The notes: generated by a model from the letters alone, not told the origin. Numbered from the stretch's first letter, positions 32,693-41,833 are shown. The stretch: DNA of 64,000 bases from Streptomyces sp. V3I8 (GCF_030817535.1 NZ_JAUSZL010000002.1:3224001-3288000); one strand, 5' to 3'. Numbers and translations: made by a program.

Positions 32693-34305
32693 CAGCCGTC
32701 CCCCTCCAGCGCGGCCCCCGCCGTCCCCTTGACCTTCCAGCCCGCGTCGAAGCCCGGGAAGAAGAGCGGTACCTCCGCCTCGATCGTGGCCTTCATGACC
32801 GTCCCGTTCGCGCCGCAGGTGATCACCGCACCGTCCCAGGCGCCCGGCAGGTGCTCGCCGCCGGCGGCGGCGCAGGCACCCGCGACGTCGCCGTCGACCG
32901 CGTTCGCAGCCGTCGCCGCCCGCGCCGCCTCGTCCGCCGCGTTCCCGGCCAGGGAGTACGTGTAGCCGTACAGCGCGCACTGCCACAGGATCGTCATCAC
33001 GACCAGCAGGATCGGGAACATCCCGGCGAACTCCAGGGTGACCGCGCCCCGGTCGCCGCCCTTGCGGCGCAGCGAGAGGGACCCCTTGTCGGCGGCGGCC
33101 CTGCGGCGCCGGCCGCCACCGCCCGCGGGCTGCTCGGCCACCAGGCCCAGCTCGCCGGCCAGGGCCCACAGCGCCTGCTTGACCGTCGAGCGGGCGTCCA
33201 GGTCCTGCATGCGGCCCGCGTCCACGACGGACTGGAGTTCCTTGAAGGCGGCCGGGACCGTGGTGCGGGCGACCTTGGTGCCGGTGACGCGTTCGACCAG
33301 GGACGGCTGTATCTCCGTACCGCGGGCGAAGCGGTTGACGACCGTGCGGGTCTCCTCGGCCTTGCGGATCTGGAGGCGGTCCCACATGCGGACCATGCGT
33401 TTGGCGGCGCGGACGGCGACGACGTCGGGGGTGACCAGGAGCAGGGCCTGGTCGGCGAGTTCGACGGCGGCGGCGTTCGCGGCGTTCAGCTGGGCGCCGC
33501 AGTCGACGACCACGACGTCGTAGCGGGAGCGCACGGCGGCCAGGACCTGGCGGGCCACCCGGTCGGTGATCTCCTCGCCGCGCTCGCCCTCGGCGGGGGC
33601 CAGGAGCAGGCCGAGCCCGGTCTCGTGGGTGTAGACGGCGTCCTGGAGCACCCGCGGGTTGATGTCGCTGATCGCGGCGAGGTCGGCGATGGAGCGGCGG
33701 AACTGCACGTCCAGGTAGGAGGCCACGTCGCCGGACTGGAGGTCCAGGTCCAGCAGGGCCACCGAGCGGCCCGAGGCCTGGGCGGCCAGGGCGAGCTGGA
33801 CGGCCGTGACCGTCGTGCCGACGCCGCCCTTCGCGCCGGTCACCGTGACGACCGTGCCGCCCGGTCCTGCGTACAGCTCGGGGGTGCCGCTGCCCAGGTG
33901 GCGCCGCATGCCGGTGGACCAGGCGGCGGCCGCCTGGACGCGTTCGGCGAGGGAGTCGTAGCTCAGCGGGAGGCCGACGATGCCGCGCGCGCCGGAGTCC
34001 ATGGCGGCGGTCAGCACGCCCGTGCTGGCGTCGGCGGTGACGAGGACGACGCCGACGGCCGGGAAGCGCAGGACCAGGTCGCGGATGACGTCGAGCGCGG
34101 GGACGGGGCCGACGCGCTCGTGGACGAGGACGACCTCGGGCAGTTCGTCGAGGGATTCCGCGGCCAGCCGGGCCAGGGTGTCCAGCAGGGCCGTGGTGTC
34201 GGCGACCGGCGGGGCGGGTTCGGCGTCGGCGAGCTGGCTCAGGAGCGTGCTGAGCGCGCGGGCCGAGTCGATGTCGCCGACGGCGGGCAGGATGCGGATG
34301 GTCAT
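32692..34305 (-). CDS. CpaE-like ATPase fused to a TadE pseudopilin
   Basis: A 537-residue two-part protein. Residues about 1-130 form a degenerate receiver-like domain; about 135-400 form a MinD/CpaE ATPase with the deviant Walker A VTGAKGGVGTTVTAVQLA, LLDLDLQSGDVASYLD and VVVDCGAQLN. After a linker (GGGGRRRRAAADKGS) the C-terminus is a complete TadE domain: KGGDRG-AVTLEFAGMFPILLVVMTILWQCALYGYTY with glutamate at +5 of a prepilin-like site, then a domain with two cysteines. If cleaved, the peptidase would split localiser from pseudopilin. ATG 34305 has GAGG eight bases upstream; ATG 34311 is possible. Confidence 0.88.
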   Translation of the reverse strand: MTIRILPAVGDIDSARALSTLLSQLADAEPAPPVADTTALLDTLARLAAESLDELPEVVLVHERVGPVPALDVIRDLVLRFPAVGVVLVTADASTGVLTAAMDSGARGIVGLPLSYDSLAERVQAAAAWSTGMRRHLGSGTPELYAGPGGTVVTVTGAKGGVGTTVTAVQLALAAQASGRSVALLDLDLQSGDVASYLDVQFRRSIADLAAISDINPRVLQDAVYTHETGLGLLLAPAEGERGEEITDRVARQVLAAVRSRYDVVVVDCGAQLNAANAAAVELADQALLLVTPDVVAVRAAKRMVRMWDRLQIRKAEETRTVVNRFARGTEIQPSLVERVTGTKVARTTVPAAFKELQSVVDAGRMQDLDARSTVKQALWALAGELGLVAEQPAGGGGRRRRAAADKGSLSLRRKGGDRGAVTLEFAGMFPILLVVMTILWQCALYGYTYSLAGNAADEAARAATAANAVDGDVAGACAAAGGEHLPGAWDGAVITCGANGTVMKATIEAEVPLFFPGFDAGWKVKGTAGAALEGDG

Positions 34306-34358
34306 CGGCATGTCCTCGCCCGGGACGACGTCGTGGGGGCTGAGCGCATCACGGCCTC

Positions 34359-35072
34359 CTACTTGTCCTCGTCGAGGGTGTACGAGCGGTCGCCGGGGGC
34401 GACGGTGGCGTCGGCGCCCGCCGCGATGAGGGCGAGGCGGACGTGCTCGGCGAACGACTCGGCGTACGCGACGCGCTGGGCGTCGGCGGTGTCGAGGGCG
34501 AACGTGATGGGGACGGCCTCGTTCGCGGTGCGGCGGCGGTCGTTGCCGGACTGGCCGGGGTCGAGCGCGGTCAGCTTGCCGACGTCGATGACGCGGGCGT
34601 TCTGCACGATGACCTTCGACTGGTCCTTGCCGTTGTCGCTCTCGTCCTTGAACGTGGCGTAGATGTTGACCCGCGAGCCCGGGTCGATCTTGCCCGCCAC
34701 CCCGGTCGCCGCGTCGATCAGGATCGCGATCTCCTGCTGGCCGGCCCGGAGCGCGGGCCGGTCGACGATCATGTCCGTCTGGAGCAGCGAGCCCTTCTTC
34801 AGCTGTGTGACGGCGATCTTGCCGCGGACCTGGGAGAGGCTGGTGACCGCGGTGGAGGAGAGCCACCGCTCGGGCATCGAGACCTTCTCGAACTGGTCGG
34901 CCGTCAGCGTCCGGTAGGGCGCGATGTCGCTCTTGAGACGGTACGCCGCCACCTCGGGCCCGACCTTCGAGTTCACGTCGCGGATCACCGACAGCACTCC
35001 GGCGAAGGCACCGACGGCGCACAGGACCGACAGGGCCAGCAGGACGACGCCGCGGCGCTGGCGCGAGTTCAC
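34359..35072 (-). CDS. cpaB: CpaB-like Flp pilus assembly protein (SAF domain)
   Basis: A 237-residue exported protein. One membrane anchor lies at about residues 8-28. The SAF domain (about 45-110) reads RLKSDIAPYRTLTADQFEKVSMPERWLS and KIAVTQLKKGSLLQTDMI; the following domain has EIAILIDAATGVAGKIDPGSRVNIYATF, which matches CpaB/RcpC. In Tad systems this protein lies in the periplasm or wall zone and helps shape the secretion path. It lies 53 bases before the CpaE-TadE gene. Two 15-bp direct repeats stand 36-70 bases upstream of its start. Confidence 0.86.
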   Translation of the reverse strand: MNSRQRRGVVLLALSVLCAVGAFAGVLSVIRDVNSKVGPEVAAYRLKSDIAPYRTLTADQFEKVSMPERWLSSTAVTSLSQVRGKIAVTQLKKGSLLQTDMIVDRPALRAGQQEIAILIDAATGVAGKIDPGSRVNIYATFKDESDNGKDQSKVIVQNARVIDVGKLTALDPGQSGNDRRRTANEAVPITFALDTADAQRVAYAESFAEHVRLALIAAGADATVAPGDRSYTLDEDK

Positions 35073-35107
35073 AACATCTCACCTCGTGGGGGCGGAACCG
35101 GGTTCAA

Positions 35108-35142
35108 GGGGTATTCACCGTTGTCAGGGGGTACTTACCGTT
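35108..35142. promoter_or_regulatory. Two 15-bp direct repeats upstream of cpaB
   Basis: GGGGTATTCACCGTT (35108-35122) and GGGGTACTTACCGTT (35128-35142) match at 13 of 15 bases and start exactly 20 bases apart, about two helical turns. On the minus strand they read AACGGT(G/A)A(A/G)TACCCC. This placement upstream of cpaB suggests a site for a dimeric activator such as the locus's own NarL-type regulator. Confidence 0.55.
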
Positions 35143-35181
35143 ATTCACGTGTACGTGCCTGCCGTGCGTCACGTGTGTGGC

Positions 35182-36099
35182 TCACACGGCCCCGCGGGGC
35201 AGGGCGCGTACCGAGGATGCTGCCCGCGCGGCGGCCTTCGGAAGCCCGTTCGACCGCGACGGGCCCGGTGACAACGGCGCCGCGCAGAAACCGCAGCGGT
35301 CGCCGATGAGTTCGAGACCGCACCAGTGGCACTCCTCGCGCCGCACGGACGAGACCAGCTGGTACAGGACGGACACATCGTGCAGGCCCGCGGCGAACTC
35401 GGCCAGCTTGCCGGTGCCCCACCAGCGGGCCGACTCGGCGGGCAGCGGCACGGTCGCGACGCCCTGCACGCGCCAGGCGGGCGCGAGCGTCCCGGTGACC
35501 CAGTCGGCGGGCAGCTGCCCGGGCGCGACGAGCATCCGCGTCCCGAACTCGGGTCCGGTCAGGTCGCCCTGGCCGACCCGCACCAGCTGGGGGCGCGGCG
35601 TGGCCAGTACGGCGAACTGGGCGCCCGGCACCCACGACTTGGCGTGCGACCTGAGCGACACCGGCACCCGGTCGAGTCTGGCGACCGAGGTCAGCTGGGC
35701 GCCCGCGTAGATGTAGTGGGCGAGCAGCCGTGCGGAGGAGGCGAGCACGCCGGGACTGAAGTCGCAGGCGGAGAGCTGGCGCAGCTGCTGGGCGAGCAGG
35801 GCGAGACCGAGCGGGGGCAGGTCGAGGCCGAGCAGCGCGATGCGGTCGCTCTCCAGGACGGACCGCACGGCGTGCAGCCGGCGCCCGACGCCGGCCGGCG
35901 CGGAGGCCGGGTAGAGCGCGATCACGTATCCGTGCTGCTCGATGAGCGCGTGCATGCCGGTGGTGGAGTCCTCAAGGCTTTCCAGGGACCGGAGGACGAC
36001 GGCGGGCGGTGTCTGCCGGTCGTGCGGCGGAAGCACCAGGTCGGAACTGGTGACGGCTATCGCGGTCGGCACGCTGCACACCACCCCGTTCACCGGCAC
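35182..36099 (-). CDS. Tad-locus-associated protein with C-terminal zinc ribbon
   Basis: A 305-residue protein of unknown function at the head of the Tad gene set. There is no signal peptide or membrane helix. The main part (about 25-255) is alpha/beta with conserved-looking blocks (TGMHALIEQHGYVIALYPAS, LLGLDLPPLGLALLAQQL). Near the C-terminus CHWCGLELIGDRCGFC is a four-cysteine zinc ribbon. The GTG at 36099 is used. A chaperone, adaptor or regulatory role for the pilus ATPases is a guess from position alone. Confidence 0.72.
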   Translation of the reverse strand: MPVNGVVCSVPTAIAVTSSDLVLPPHDRQTPPAVVLRSLESLEDSTTGMHALIEQHGYVIALYPASAPAGVGRRLHAVRSVLESDRIALLGLDLPPLGLALLAQQLRQLSACDFSPGVLASSARLLAHYIYAGAQLTSVARLDRVPVSLRSHAKSWVPGAQFAVLATPRPQLVRVGQGDLTGPEFGTRMLVAPGQLPADWVTGTLAPAWRVQGVATVPLPAESARWWGTGKLAEFAAGLHDVSVLYQLVSSVRREECHWCGLELIGDRCGFCAAPLSPGPSRSNGLPKAAARAASSVRALPRGAV

Positions 36100-36331
36100 G
36101 GGGCGGTCAACCGCCGTCCCGGATCGCCCCTATGTCGCCATGAATGCCTCACAGGAGGACACACCTTGCCACTGTGGCGTCCTTCCGCAACTGCACCTTA
36201 TCCACGGTGCGCGCCGCTCAACACCGGATCTCCGGGATCAATTCACGCGGGGTGCGCGCATGATCCACACAGAGTGAGCCACGTCTGCCCAACTCCGGCA
36301 GCTGTCAGGGCCGTTGGCGGCACCAAGGGTC

Positions 36332-36359
36332 TTGACAACGTGATTGGTCTGGACCAGTT
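36332..36359 (+). promoter_or_regulatory. Chitinase promoter with DasR-like operator
   Basis: TTGACA (36332-36337) is a consensus -35 box. Overlapping the spacer and -10 zone is ATTGGTCTGGACCAGTT (36343-36359), in which TGGTC and GACCA form an inverted repeat. It matches the known DasR element (consensus TGGTCTAGACCA) that silences Streptomyces chitin and N-acetylglucosamine genes until glucosamine-6-phosphate accumulates. The remaining 36100-36331 stretch holds no gene. Confidence 0.75.
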
Positions 36360-36436
36360 TGGAGAGGCGACGGTGGCCACCGTGCTCGTCCTCTCCTCAC
36401 CCCCTCCTCGTCCCCACTCCCCCACCGGAGGCCCCA

Positions 36437-38146
36437 GTGGACCGCGTATCAGGCATGCCCAGACGCAGACGGACATGGGCCGGCGCGCTCGCCGCCGTAC
36501 TCGCCGCGTCCGCCCTCTCCCTGGCCGGCGCCGGCCAGGCCTCGGCCGCGGACGTCAACAACACGAAGAACGCCGGCTTCGAGTCGGGACTCTCCAACTG
36601 GACCTGTTCGGCGGGCAGCGGCTCCGCCGTCTCCGCCCCCGTGCACGGGGGCGCGGCCGCGCTGAAGGGCGCGCCGGCCGGGCAGGACAACGCCCGGTGC
36701 AGCCAGACCGTCGCGGTGAAGCCCAACTCCAGCTACTCGCTGAGCGCGTGGGTTCAGGGCGGGTACGCGTACCTCGGCGCGAGCGGCACCGGGACGACGG
36801 ACGTGTCAACGTGGACCCCGGACTCCTCCTCCTGGAAGCAGCTGACGACGTCCTTCACGACGGGTGCGAACACCACGTCCGTGACGGTCTACACACACGG
36901 CTGGTACGGACAGGCGGCCTACTTCGCCGACGACGTGTCCGTGTTCGGGCCCGACGGGGGCGGTACGGGCGGCGACCCCGACCCGGTGGTCCCCGCGACC
37001 CCGGCCGGCCTGAACGTGGCCTCCACGACCTCCTCCGCGGTCTCCCTCGCCTGGAACCCGGTGTCGGGCGCGAGCGGCTACAACGTCTACCGCAGCGGTA
37101 CGAAGGTCGCGGCGGTGACCGGCACCTCGGCGACCGTCACCGGCCTGGCCGCGTCCACCTCGTACTCCTTCCAGGTCACCGCGACCAACACGGCCGGTGA
37201 GTCGGCGAGGTCGACGGCGGTCACCGGGACGACCAAGGCGTCCTCGGGCAACACCGGCAACCTGCCCAAGCACGCGGTGACGGGCTACTGGCAGAACTTC
37301 AACAACGGCGCGGCCGTCCAGAAGATCTCCGACGTCCCGTCCCAGTACGACATCATCGCGGTGTCCTTCGCCGACGCCACGACGACGCCGGGCGCCGTCA
37401 CCTTCAACCTCGACTCGGCCGGTCTGAACGGCTACACCGTCGACCAGTTCAAGGCGGACGTCCAGGCCAAGAAGGCCGCGGGCAAGAAGGTGATCATCTC
37501 GATCGGCGGCGAGCGCGGCACGGTCGCGGTGAACGACTCCGCCTCGGCGGCGAACTTCGCGAACTCCGTGTACTCCCTGATGCAGACGTACGGCTTCGAC
37601 GGCGTCGACATCGACCTGGAGAACGGCCTCAACGCCACCTACATGACGCAGGCGCTGCGGTCGCTCTCGTCGAAGGCGGGCTCCTCGCTGATCATCACGA
37701 TGGCGCCGCAGACGATCGACATGCAGTCCACGTCGAACACGTACTTCCAGACGGCCCTGAACATCAAGGACATCCTCACGGTCGTCAACATGCAGTACTA
37801 CAACAGCGGTTCGATGCTCGGCTGCGACGGCAAGGTGTACTCGCAGGGCTCGGTGGACTTCCTCACCGCCCTCGCCTGCATCCAGCTGGAAGGCGGCCTC
37901 GCCCCGTCCCAGGTGGGCCTCGGCGTCCCGGCGTCGACCCGCGGCGCGGGCAGCGGGTACGTCTCCCCGGCCGTCGTGAACAACGCCCTGGACTGCCTCA
38001 CCAAGGCCACGAACTGCGGCTCCTTCAAGCCGTCCAGGACCTATCCGGACCTGCGCGGCGCGATGACCTGGTCGACGAACTGGGACGCCACGTCGGGCAA
38101 CGCGTGGTCGAACGCGGTGGGCCCGCACGTGCACGCGCTGCCGTAG
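36437..38146 (+). CDS. Secreted family 18 chitinase with CBM and fibronectin III domain
   Basis: A 569-residue extracellular enzyme that hydrolyses chitin. It has a signal peptide (about 1-37, ending AGQASA), a carbohydrate-binding module (about 40-175, starting NNTKNAGFESGLSNWTC), a fibronectin III domain (about 185-270), and a GH18 barrel (about 275-569). The catalytic DxxDxDxE motif is FDGVDIDLE. Other conserved segments are KVIISIGGE and MAPQTIDM; the barrel ends with GAMTWSTNWD. GTG 36437 follows GGAGG by six bases; ATG 36455 in frame is possible. A DasR-like site in its promoter predicts repression relieved by chitin breakdown products. Confidence 0.95.
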   Translation: MDRVSGMPRRRRTWAGALAAVLAASALSLAGAGQASAADVNNTKNAGFESGLSNWTCSAGSGSAVSAPVHGGAAALKGAPAGQDNARCSQTVAVKPNSSYSLSAWVQGGYAYLGASGTGTTDVSTWTPDSSSWKQLTTSFTTGANTTSVTVYTHGWYGQAAYFADDVSVFGPDGGGTGGDPDPVVPATPAGLNVASTTSSAVSLAWNPVSGASGYNVYRSGTKVAAVTGTSATVTGLAASTSYSFQVTATNTAGESARSTAVTGTTKASSGNTGNLPKHAVTGYWQNFNNGAAVQKISDVPSQYDIIAVSFADATTTPGAVTFNLDSAGLNGYTVDQFKADVQAKKAAGKKVIISIGGERGTVAVNDSASAANFANSVYSLMQTYGFDGVDIDLENGLNATYMTQALRSLSSKAGSSLIITMAPQTIDMQSTSNTYFQTALNIKDILTVVNMQYYNSGSMLGCDGKVYSQGSVDFLTALACIQLEGGLAPSQVGLGVPASTRGAGSGYVSPAVVNNALDCLTKATNCGSFKPSRTYPDLRGAMTWSTNWDATSGNAWSNAVGPHVHALP

Positions 38147-38198
38147 GGCACCGCGGCATCCCCTGAACGGACCGGCCCCGGTCGGGGCGCAGACGGCG

Positions 38199-39560
38199 TC
38201 AGAAGAACTCCGACCAGGGCTGGTCCCAGACCTGCTTCACGCACAGGACGACGAAGAGCAGGCCCGCGATCGTCAGCATGGCGTTGCTCAGGAGGCCGTT
38301 GCGCCACTCGGGCGGCGTGCGGGAGGAGTTGAGGAGCCAGACCAGGGTGAGGGCGAGGAAGGGCAGGAAGGCCGCGCCCAGGACCCCGTACAGGATGATC
38401 AGGCGGAAGGGCTGGCCCTGGAAGAGCAGGACCATGGGCGGGAAGGTCAGCCAGAGGAGGTATGCGCGAAAGGGCCAGGACTTCTCGTGGGCGCCGGACG
38501 CCACCTCCTCGCCCGAGGCCGTGGCCGTGGCCGTGGCCGTGCCGCCGGTGTCCGTGCCGGTGCCGGCCGAGGTGGCCCGGTCCCGGCGCAAGCGTTCCAC
38601 GAAGTCCGCGAACATCAGGCTCACACCGTGCCAGACGCCGATGAGCGAGGTGAAGGAGGTGGCGAAGAAGCCGATGAGGAAGAACTTGGCGGTCGCCGTG
38701 CCGTACTCGTCCTCCAGGATGTCGCCGAGCTGGATCAGGCCCTTGTCGCCGCTCGCGATCGCGATGTCGGAGGAGTGCAGGATCTCCGCGCCCACGAAGA
38801 GCATGGCGACGACGAAGATGCCCGTGGTGATGTAGGCGACGCGGTTGTCGAGCCGCATCACCTTCATCCAGCCGGTGTTCGTCCAGCCCTTCGCGTTGAC
38901 CCAGTAGCCGTACGCGGCGAGCGTGATCGTGCCGCCGACGCCGCCGATCAGGCCGAGCGTGTTGAGGATCGAGTCCTTCTCGTCGGGCAGGACCGGCAGC
39001 AGTCCCGCGAACGCCTCGCCCAGGTTCGGGGTGACGCGGACCGCCAGGTAGACCGTGACGACGAACATGACGCCCACCAGGACCGTCATGACCTTCTCGA
39101 AGACCGCGTACTTGTTGAACCAGACGAAGACCAGACCGACCAGGCCGGTCAGGATCGCCCACCACTTGAGGCCCATCACGTCCGGGAACAGCGCCTGCAG
39201 GGGCAGCCCCGACGAGGACATGGCCGCCGCCCCGTAGACGAAGCCCCAGATCACCACGTACGCGACGAAGAACCACGAGGTCCAGCGGCCCAGGCTCGCC
39301 CAGCCGTCGAAGAGCGTGCGGCCGGTGGACAGGTGCCAGCGGCCCGCGGCCTCGGCGAGGGAGATCTTGACGAGGCAGCCGATGACGGCGGCCCACAGAA
39401 GGGTGTAGCCGAAGTTCGAGCCCGCGATCAGGGTGGCGACGAGGTCGCCCGCGCCCACCCCGGTCGCGGCGACCACGATGCCGGGGCCGATGTACTTCCA
39501 GCTGGATTTACGGGGGCCTGAGTCCTGCCTGGTGTCCGCGTGTCCCGAGGTGTCCGCCAT
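38199..39560 (-). CDS. Nramp-related divalent metal transporter lacking canonical metal ligands
   Basis: A 453-residue membrane protein with about eleven hydrophobic segments and the Nramp layout. It starts with KYIGPGIVVAATGVGAGDLVATLIAGSNFGYTLLW. In true Nramps the first helix has DPGN; here that position reads GAGD. The sixth-helix MPH motif is also absent (LAAYGYWVN). Nramp-related proteins that lost these residues transport other ions (for example Mg2+) in known cases, so manganese or iron uptake should not be assumed. A linker of Thr/Ala/Gly repeats near residue 325 is encoded by a GCC-GTG repeat. ATG 39560 is chosen; it is divergent from the carboxypeptidase gene. Confidence 0.85.
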   Translation of the reverse strand: MADTSGHADTRQDSGPRKSSWKYIGPGIVVAATGVGAGDLVATLIAGSNFGYTLLWAAVIGCLVKISLAEAAGRWHLSTGRTLFDGWASLGRWTSWFFVAYVVIWGFVYGAAAMSSSGLPLQALFPDVMGLKWWAILTGLVGLVFVWFNKYAVFEKVMTVLVGVMFVVTVYLAVRVTPNLGEAFAGLLPVLPDEKDSILNTLGLIGGVGGTITLAAYGYWVNAKGWTNTGWMKVMRLDNRVAYITTGIFVVAMLFVGAEILHSSDIAIASGDKGLIQLGDILEDEYGTATAKFFLIGFFATSFTSLIGVWHGVSLMFADFVERLRRDRATSAGTGTDTGGTATATATASGEEVASGAHEKSWPFRAYLLWLTFPPMVLLFQGQPFRLIILYGVLGAAFLPFLALTLVWLLNSSRTPPEWRNGLLSNAMLTIAGLLFVVLCVKQVWDQPWSEFF

Positions 39561-39827
39561 GCCGATCAAGAAAGCGCAAAGAGATGCGGGACACAAGAGG
39601 GCGTGCGCCGATCCCCACCCGATGTGCACAGCGTGAACCGCCTGTTCGAGCGCTCGTCGAACGATGCCGGCGGCACGGTCTCGGCCTGATGTCCGGTACC
39701 GGCCCCCTGCTCACTCTTGACCCGAACATGCCATGGCTTCACGATGAGCGCCACACCGCACAGCCACCCTGCTCCCATCCCCACATTTCCGGTGATCCCG
39801 GATTTCATGGAGAAAACAGGAGAACTC

Positions 39828-41174
39828 ATGCGATTGCGCGACAAAGACGGCAGACGCGGCCGGCGCACCGCCGCCCTCGCCACGCTCCTCGCCCTGGCGC
39901 TCGCGGCCCCCGTCGCCGCCACGACCAGCGCGAGCGGCGCCCCCGGAGCGGCTCCCGTCTCGGACACGGACGAGATCCACCAGTACGAGATCCACCTGCA
40001 CGGCAGCACCTCGGCCACCCGCACCGCCATCGCGCGGACCGGGGTGTCGATCGACGAGGCCGACGAGGAGACCGTCGTCGTCTCGGGCCGCGCCTCCCAG
40101 GCGAAGGAACTGCGGCGGCTCGGGTACGAGGTCTCGTCCCTCGGCGCGGCGCCCGACCGGTCGGGCGCCGCCGACGCCGGTGTCCTCGACTTCCCCTCCG
40201 CGGACTCGCGCTACCACAACTACGCCGAGATGAACACGGAGATCAACCAGCGCCTGGCCGCCTACCCGTCCATCATGAGCAAGCGCGTGATCGGGAAGTC
40301 CTACCAGGGCCGGGACATCGTCGCCGTCAAGATCAGCGACAACGTGGCGACCGACGAGGCGGAGCCCGAGGTCCTGTTCACCCACCACCAGCACGCGCGC
40401 GAGCACCTCACCGTGGAGATGGCGCTCTACCTGCTGCGCGAACTGGGCGCCGGGTACGGCTCCGACAGCCGGATCACCAACATGGTGAACAACCGCGAGA
40501 TCTGGATCGTCCCGGACCTCAACCCGGACGGCGGCGAGTACGACATCGCGACCGGCGCGTACCGCTCGTGGCGCAAGAACCGCCAGCCCAACACCGGCAG
40601 TTCGGCCGTCGGCACGGACCTGAACCGCAACTGGAACTACCGCTGGGGCTGCTGCGGCGGCTCGTCCGGTTCCACGTCGTCCGAGACCTACCGGGGCGCG
40701 TCGGCCGAGTCGGCGCCCGAGGTGAAGGTCGTCGCCGACTTCGTACGCAGCCGGGTCGTCGGCGGCAAGCAGCAGATCAGGGCGGGCGTGGACTTCCACA
40801 CGTACAGCGAGCTGGTGCTGTGGCCGTTCGGCTACACCACCTCGGACACCGCGACCGGGATGACGGCCGACGACCGCAACGCCTTCGCCGCGGTCGGGCA
40901 GAAGATGGCCGCCAGCAACGGGTACACGGCGGAGCAGTCGAGCGATCTGTACATCACCGACGGGTCGATCGACGACTACCTGTGGGGCAGCCAGAAGATC
41001 TTCTCCTACACCTTCGAGATGTATCCGTCGTCCAGTGGCGGAGGCGGGTTCTATCCGCCCGACGAGGTCATCGAGCGGGAGACCTCGCGCAACCGGGACG
41101 CCGTTCTGCAGCTGCTGGAGAACTCCGACTGCATGTACCGGTCCATCGGCAAGGAGGCGCAGTACTGCAGTTGA
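39828..41174 (+). CDS. Secreted zinc carboxypeptidase (M14 family)
   Basis: A 448-residue exported metallocarboxypeptidase. A signal peptide covers about 1-35, and a prodomain runs to about residue 115. The M14 domain has the zinc ligands in HHQHAREH (H and E), the substrate-binding [11 protein letters not shown], the later zinc histidine in [13 protein letters not shown] and the catalytic glutamate in YTFEMYP near the C-terminus. It resembles the Streptomyces griseus carboxypeptidase type that cleaves C-terminal residues from peptides. AGGAG precedes ATG 39828. It lies opposite the Nramp-like gene and is followed by a repeat-type terminator. Confidence 0.93.
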   Translation: MRLRDKDGRRGRRTAALATLLALALAAPVAATTSASGAPGAAPVSDTDEIHQYEIHLHGSTSATRTAIARTGVSIDEADEETVVVSGRASQAKELRRLGYEVSSLGAAPDRSGAADAGVLDFPSADSRYHNYAEMNTEINQRLAAYPSIMSKRVIGKSYQGRDIVAVKISDNVATDEAEPEVLFTHHQHAREHLTVEMALYLLRELGAGYGSDSRITNMVNNREIWIVPDLNPDGGEYDIATGAYRSWRKNRQPNTGSSAVGTDLNRNWNYRWGCCGGSSGSTSSETYRGASAESAPEVKVVADFVRSRVVGGKQQIRAGVDFHTYSELVLWPFGYTTSDTATGMTADDRNAFAAVGQKMAASNGYTAEQSSDLYITDGSIDDYLWGSQKIFSYTFEMYPSSSGGGGFYPPDEVIERETSRNRDAVLQLLENSDCMYRSIGKEAQYCS

Positions 41175-41195
41175 GCGGGGTGACTTGAGGTGGGT

Positions 41196-41247
41196 GGGGA
41201 ACTGCGCGTCCGTCGTGGCCGGGCGCGCAGTTCCCCGCGCCCCTAAA
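41196..41247. repeat. Dispersed repeat pair forming a bidirectional terminator
   Basis: GGGGAACTGCGCG (41196-41208) is the exact complement of CGCGCAGTTCCCC (41224-41236), followed by GCGCCCCTAAAGGG. Both arms are copies of the dispersed repeat in opposite orientation. It sits between convergent genes. Confidence 0.75.
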
Positions 41248-41833
41248 GGGCGCTTTCCTCGGCCTCTTCCGCCTCTTCGAAGTAGGTGTCCAGGACCTTG
41301 TCCAGGTCCTCCTCCCACTCCTTGAAGTCGGAGCGCGACTTCGCCTCGATCTCCAGGGGGTACCAGCGGCGGTCGGGCGTGTGCACCGTGATGGTGAAAC
41401 GCTTGCCGAAGCGCGGGGACTCCGTCTCGACGGCGCCGATCTCGTCCCAGCGGAACTCGGCCTCCTGGTCGTCCAGGCTCAGCCGTACGCCACGGTGGTC
41501 GGCGACGACCTTCGCGCGGCGGTCGGAGGCCTCGAAGACCGGGCCGCCGTCCGGGACCCGGGCGTCCCCGGACTCCTCCGGCTCCCCGGACTCCTCCGGT
41601 TGCCCGGGTTCACCGTGCTCCTCGGACTCCCCGGGTTCCCCGGCCGGGGAGTCCTTGCCGGAAGGCTCGTCGTCGGGAGCCTTCACGGCGGCGGGTTCCT
41701 GTTCCTCCTTCGTCACCTTCGGCTCGGCGGCGTCGGGCTCGGCGGGGCGCGGGCCCGTGATGCCGGGCACGAACGCCGGGTCGACCGCGGCACCTTGCAG
41801 GGGCGGGATGTTGGGTCCTATGCGCTGCTCCAC
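41243..41833 (-). CDS. Hypothetical protein with PH-like C-terminal domain
   Basis: A 196-residue soluble protein. Residues about 1-95 are disordered and very rich in Glu, Pro, Gly and Ser, with GEPGE and EESGE repeats. Residues about 100-185 form a small beta-rich domain: KVVADHRGVRLSLDDQEAEFRWDEIGAVE, RFTITVHTPDRRWYPLEI and FKEWEEDLDKVLDTYFEEAEE, a pattern like pleckstrin-homology-type bacterial domains. No catalytic motif is seen. It lies downstream of the GntP region but is 67 bases from it. Function unknown. Confidence 0.72.
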   Translation of the reverse strand: MEQRIGPNIPPLQGAAVDPAFVPGITGPRPAEPDAAEPKVTKEEQEPAAVKAPDDEPSGKDSPAGEPGESEEHGEPGQPEESGEPEESGDARVPDGGPVFEASDRRAKVVADHRGVRLSLDDQEAEFRWDEIGAVETESPRFGKRFTITVHTPDRRWYPLEIEAKSRSDFKEWEEDLDKVLDTYFEEAEEAEESAL

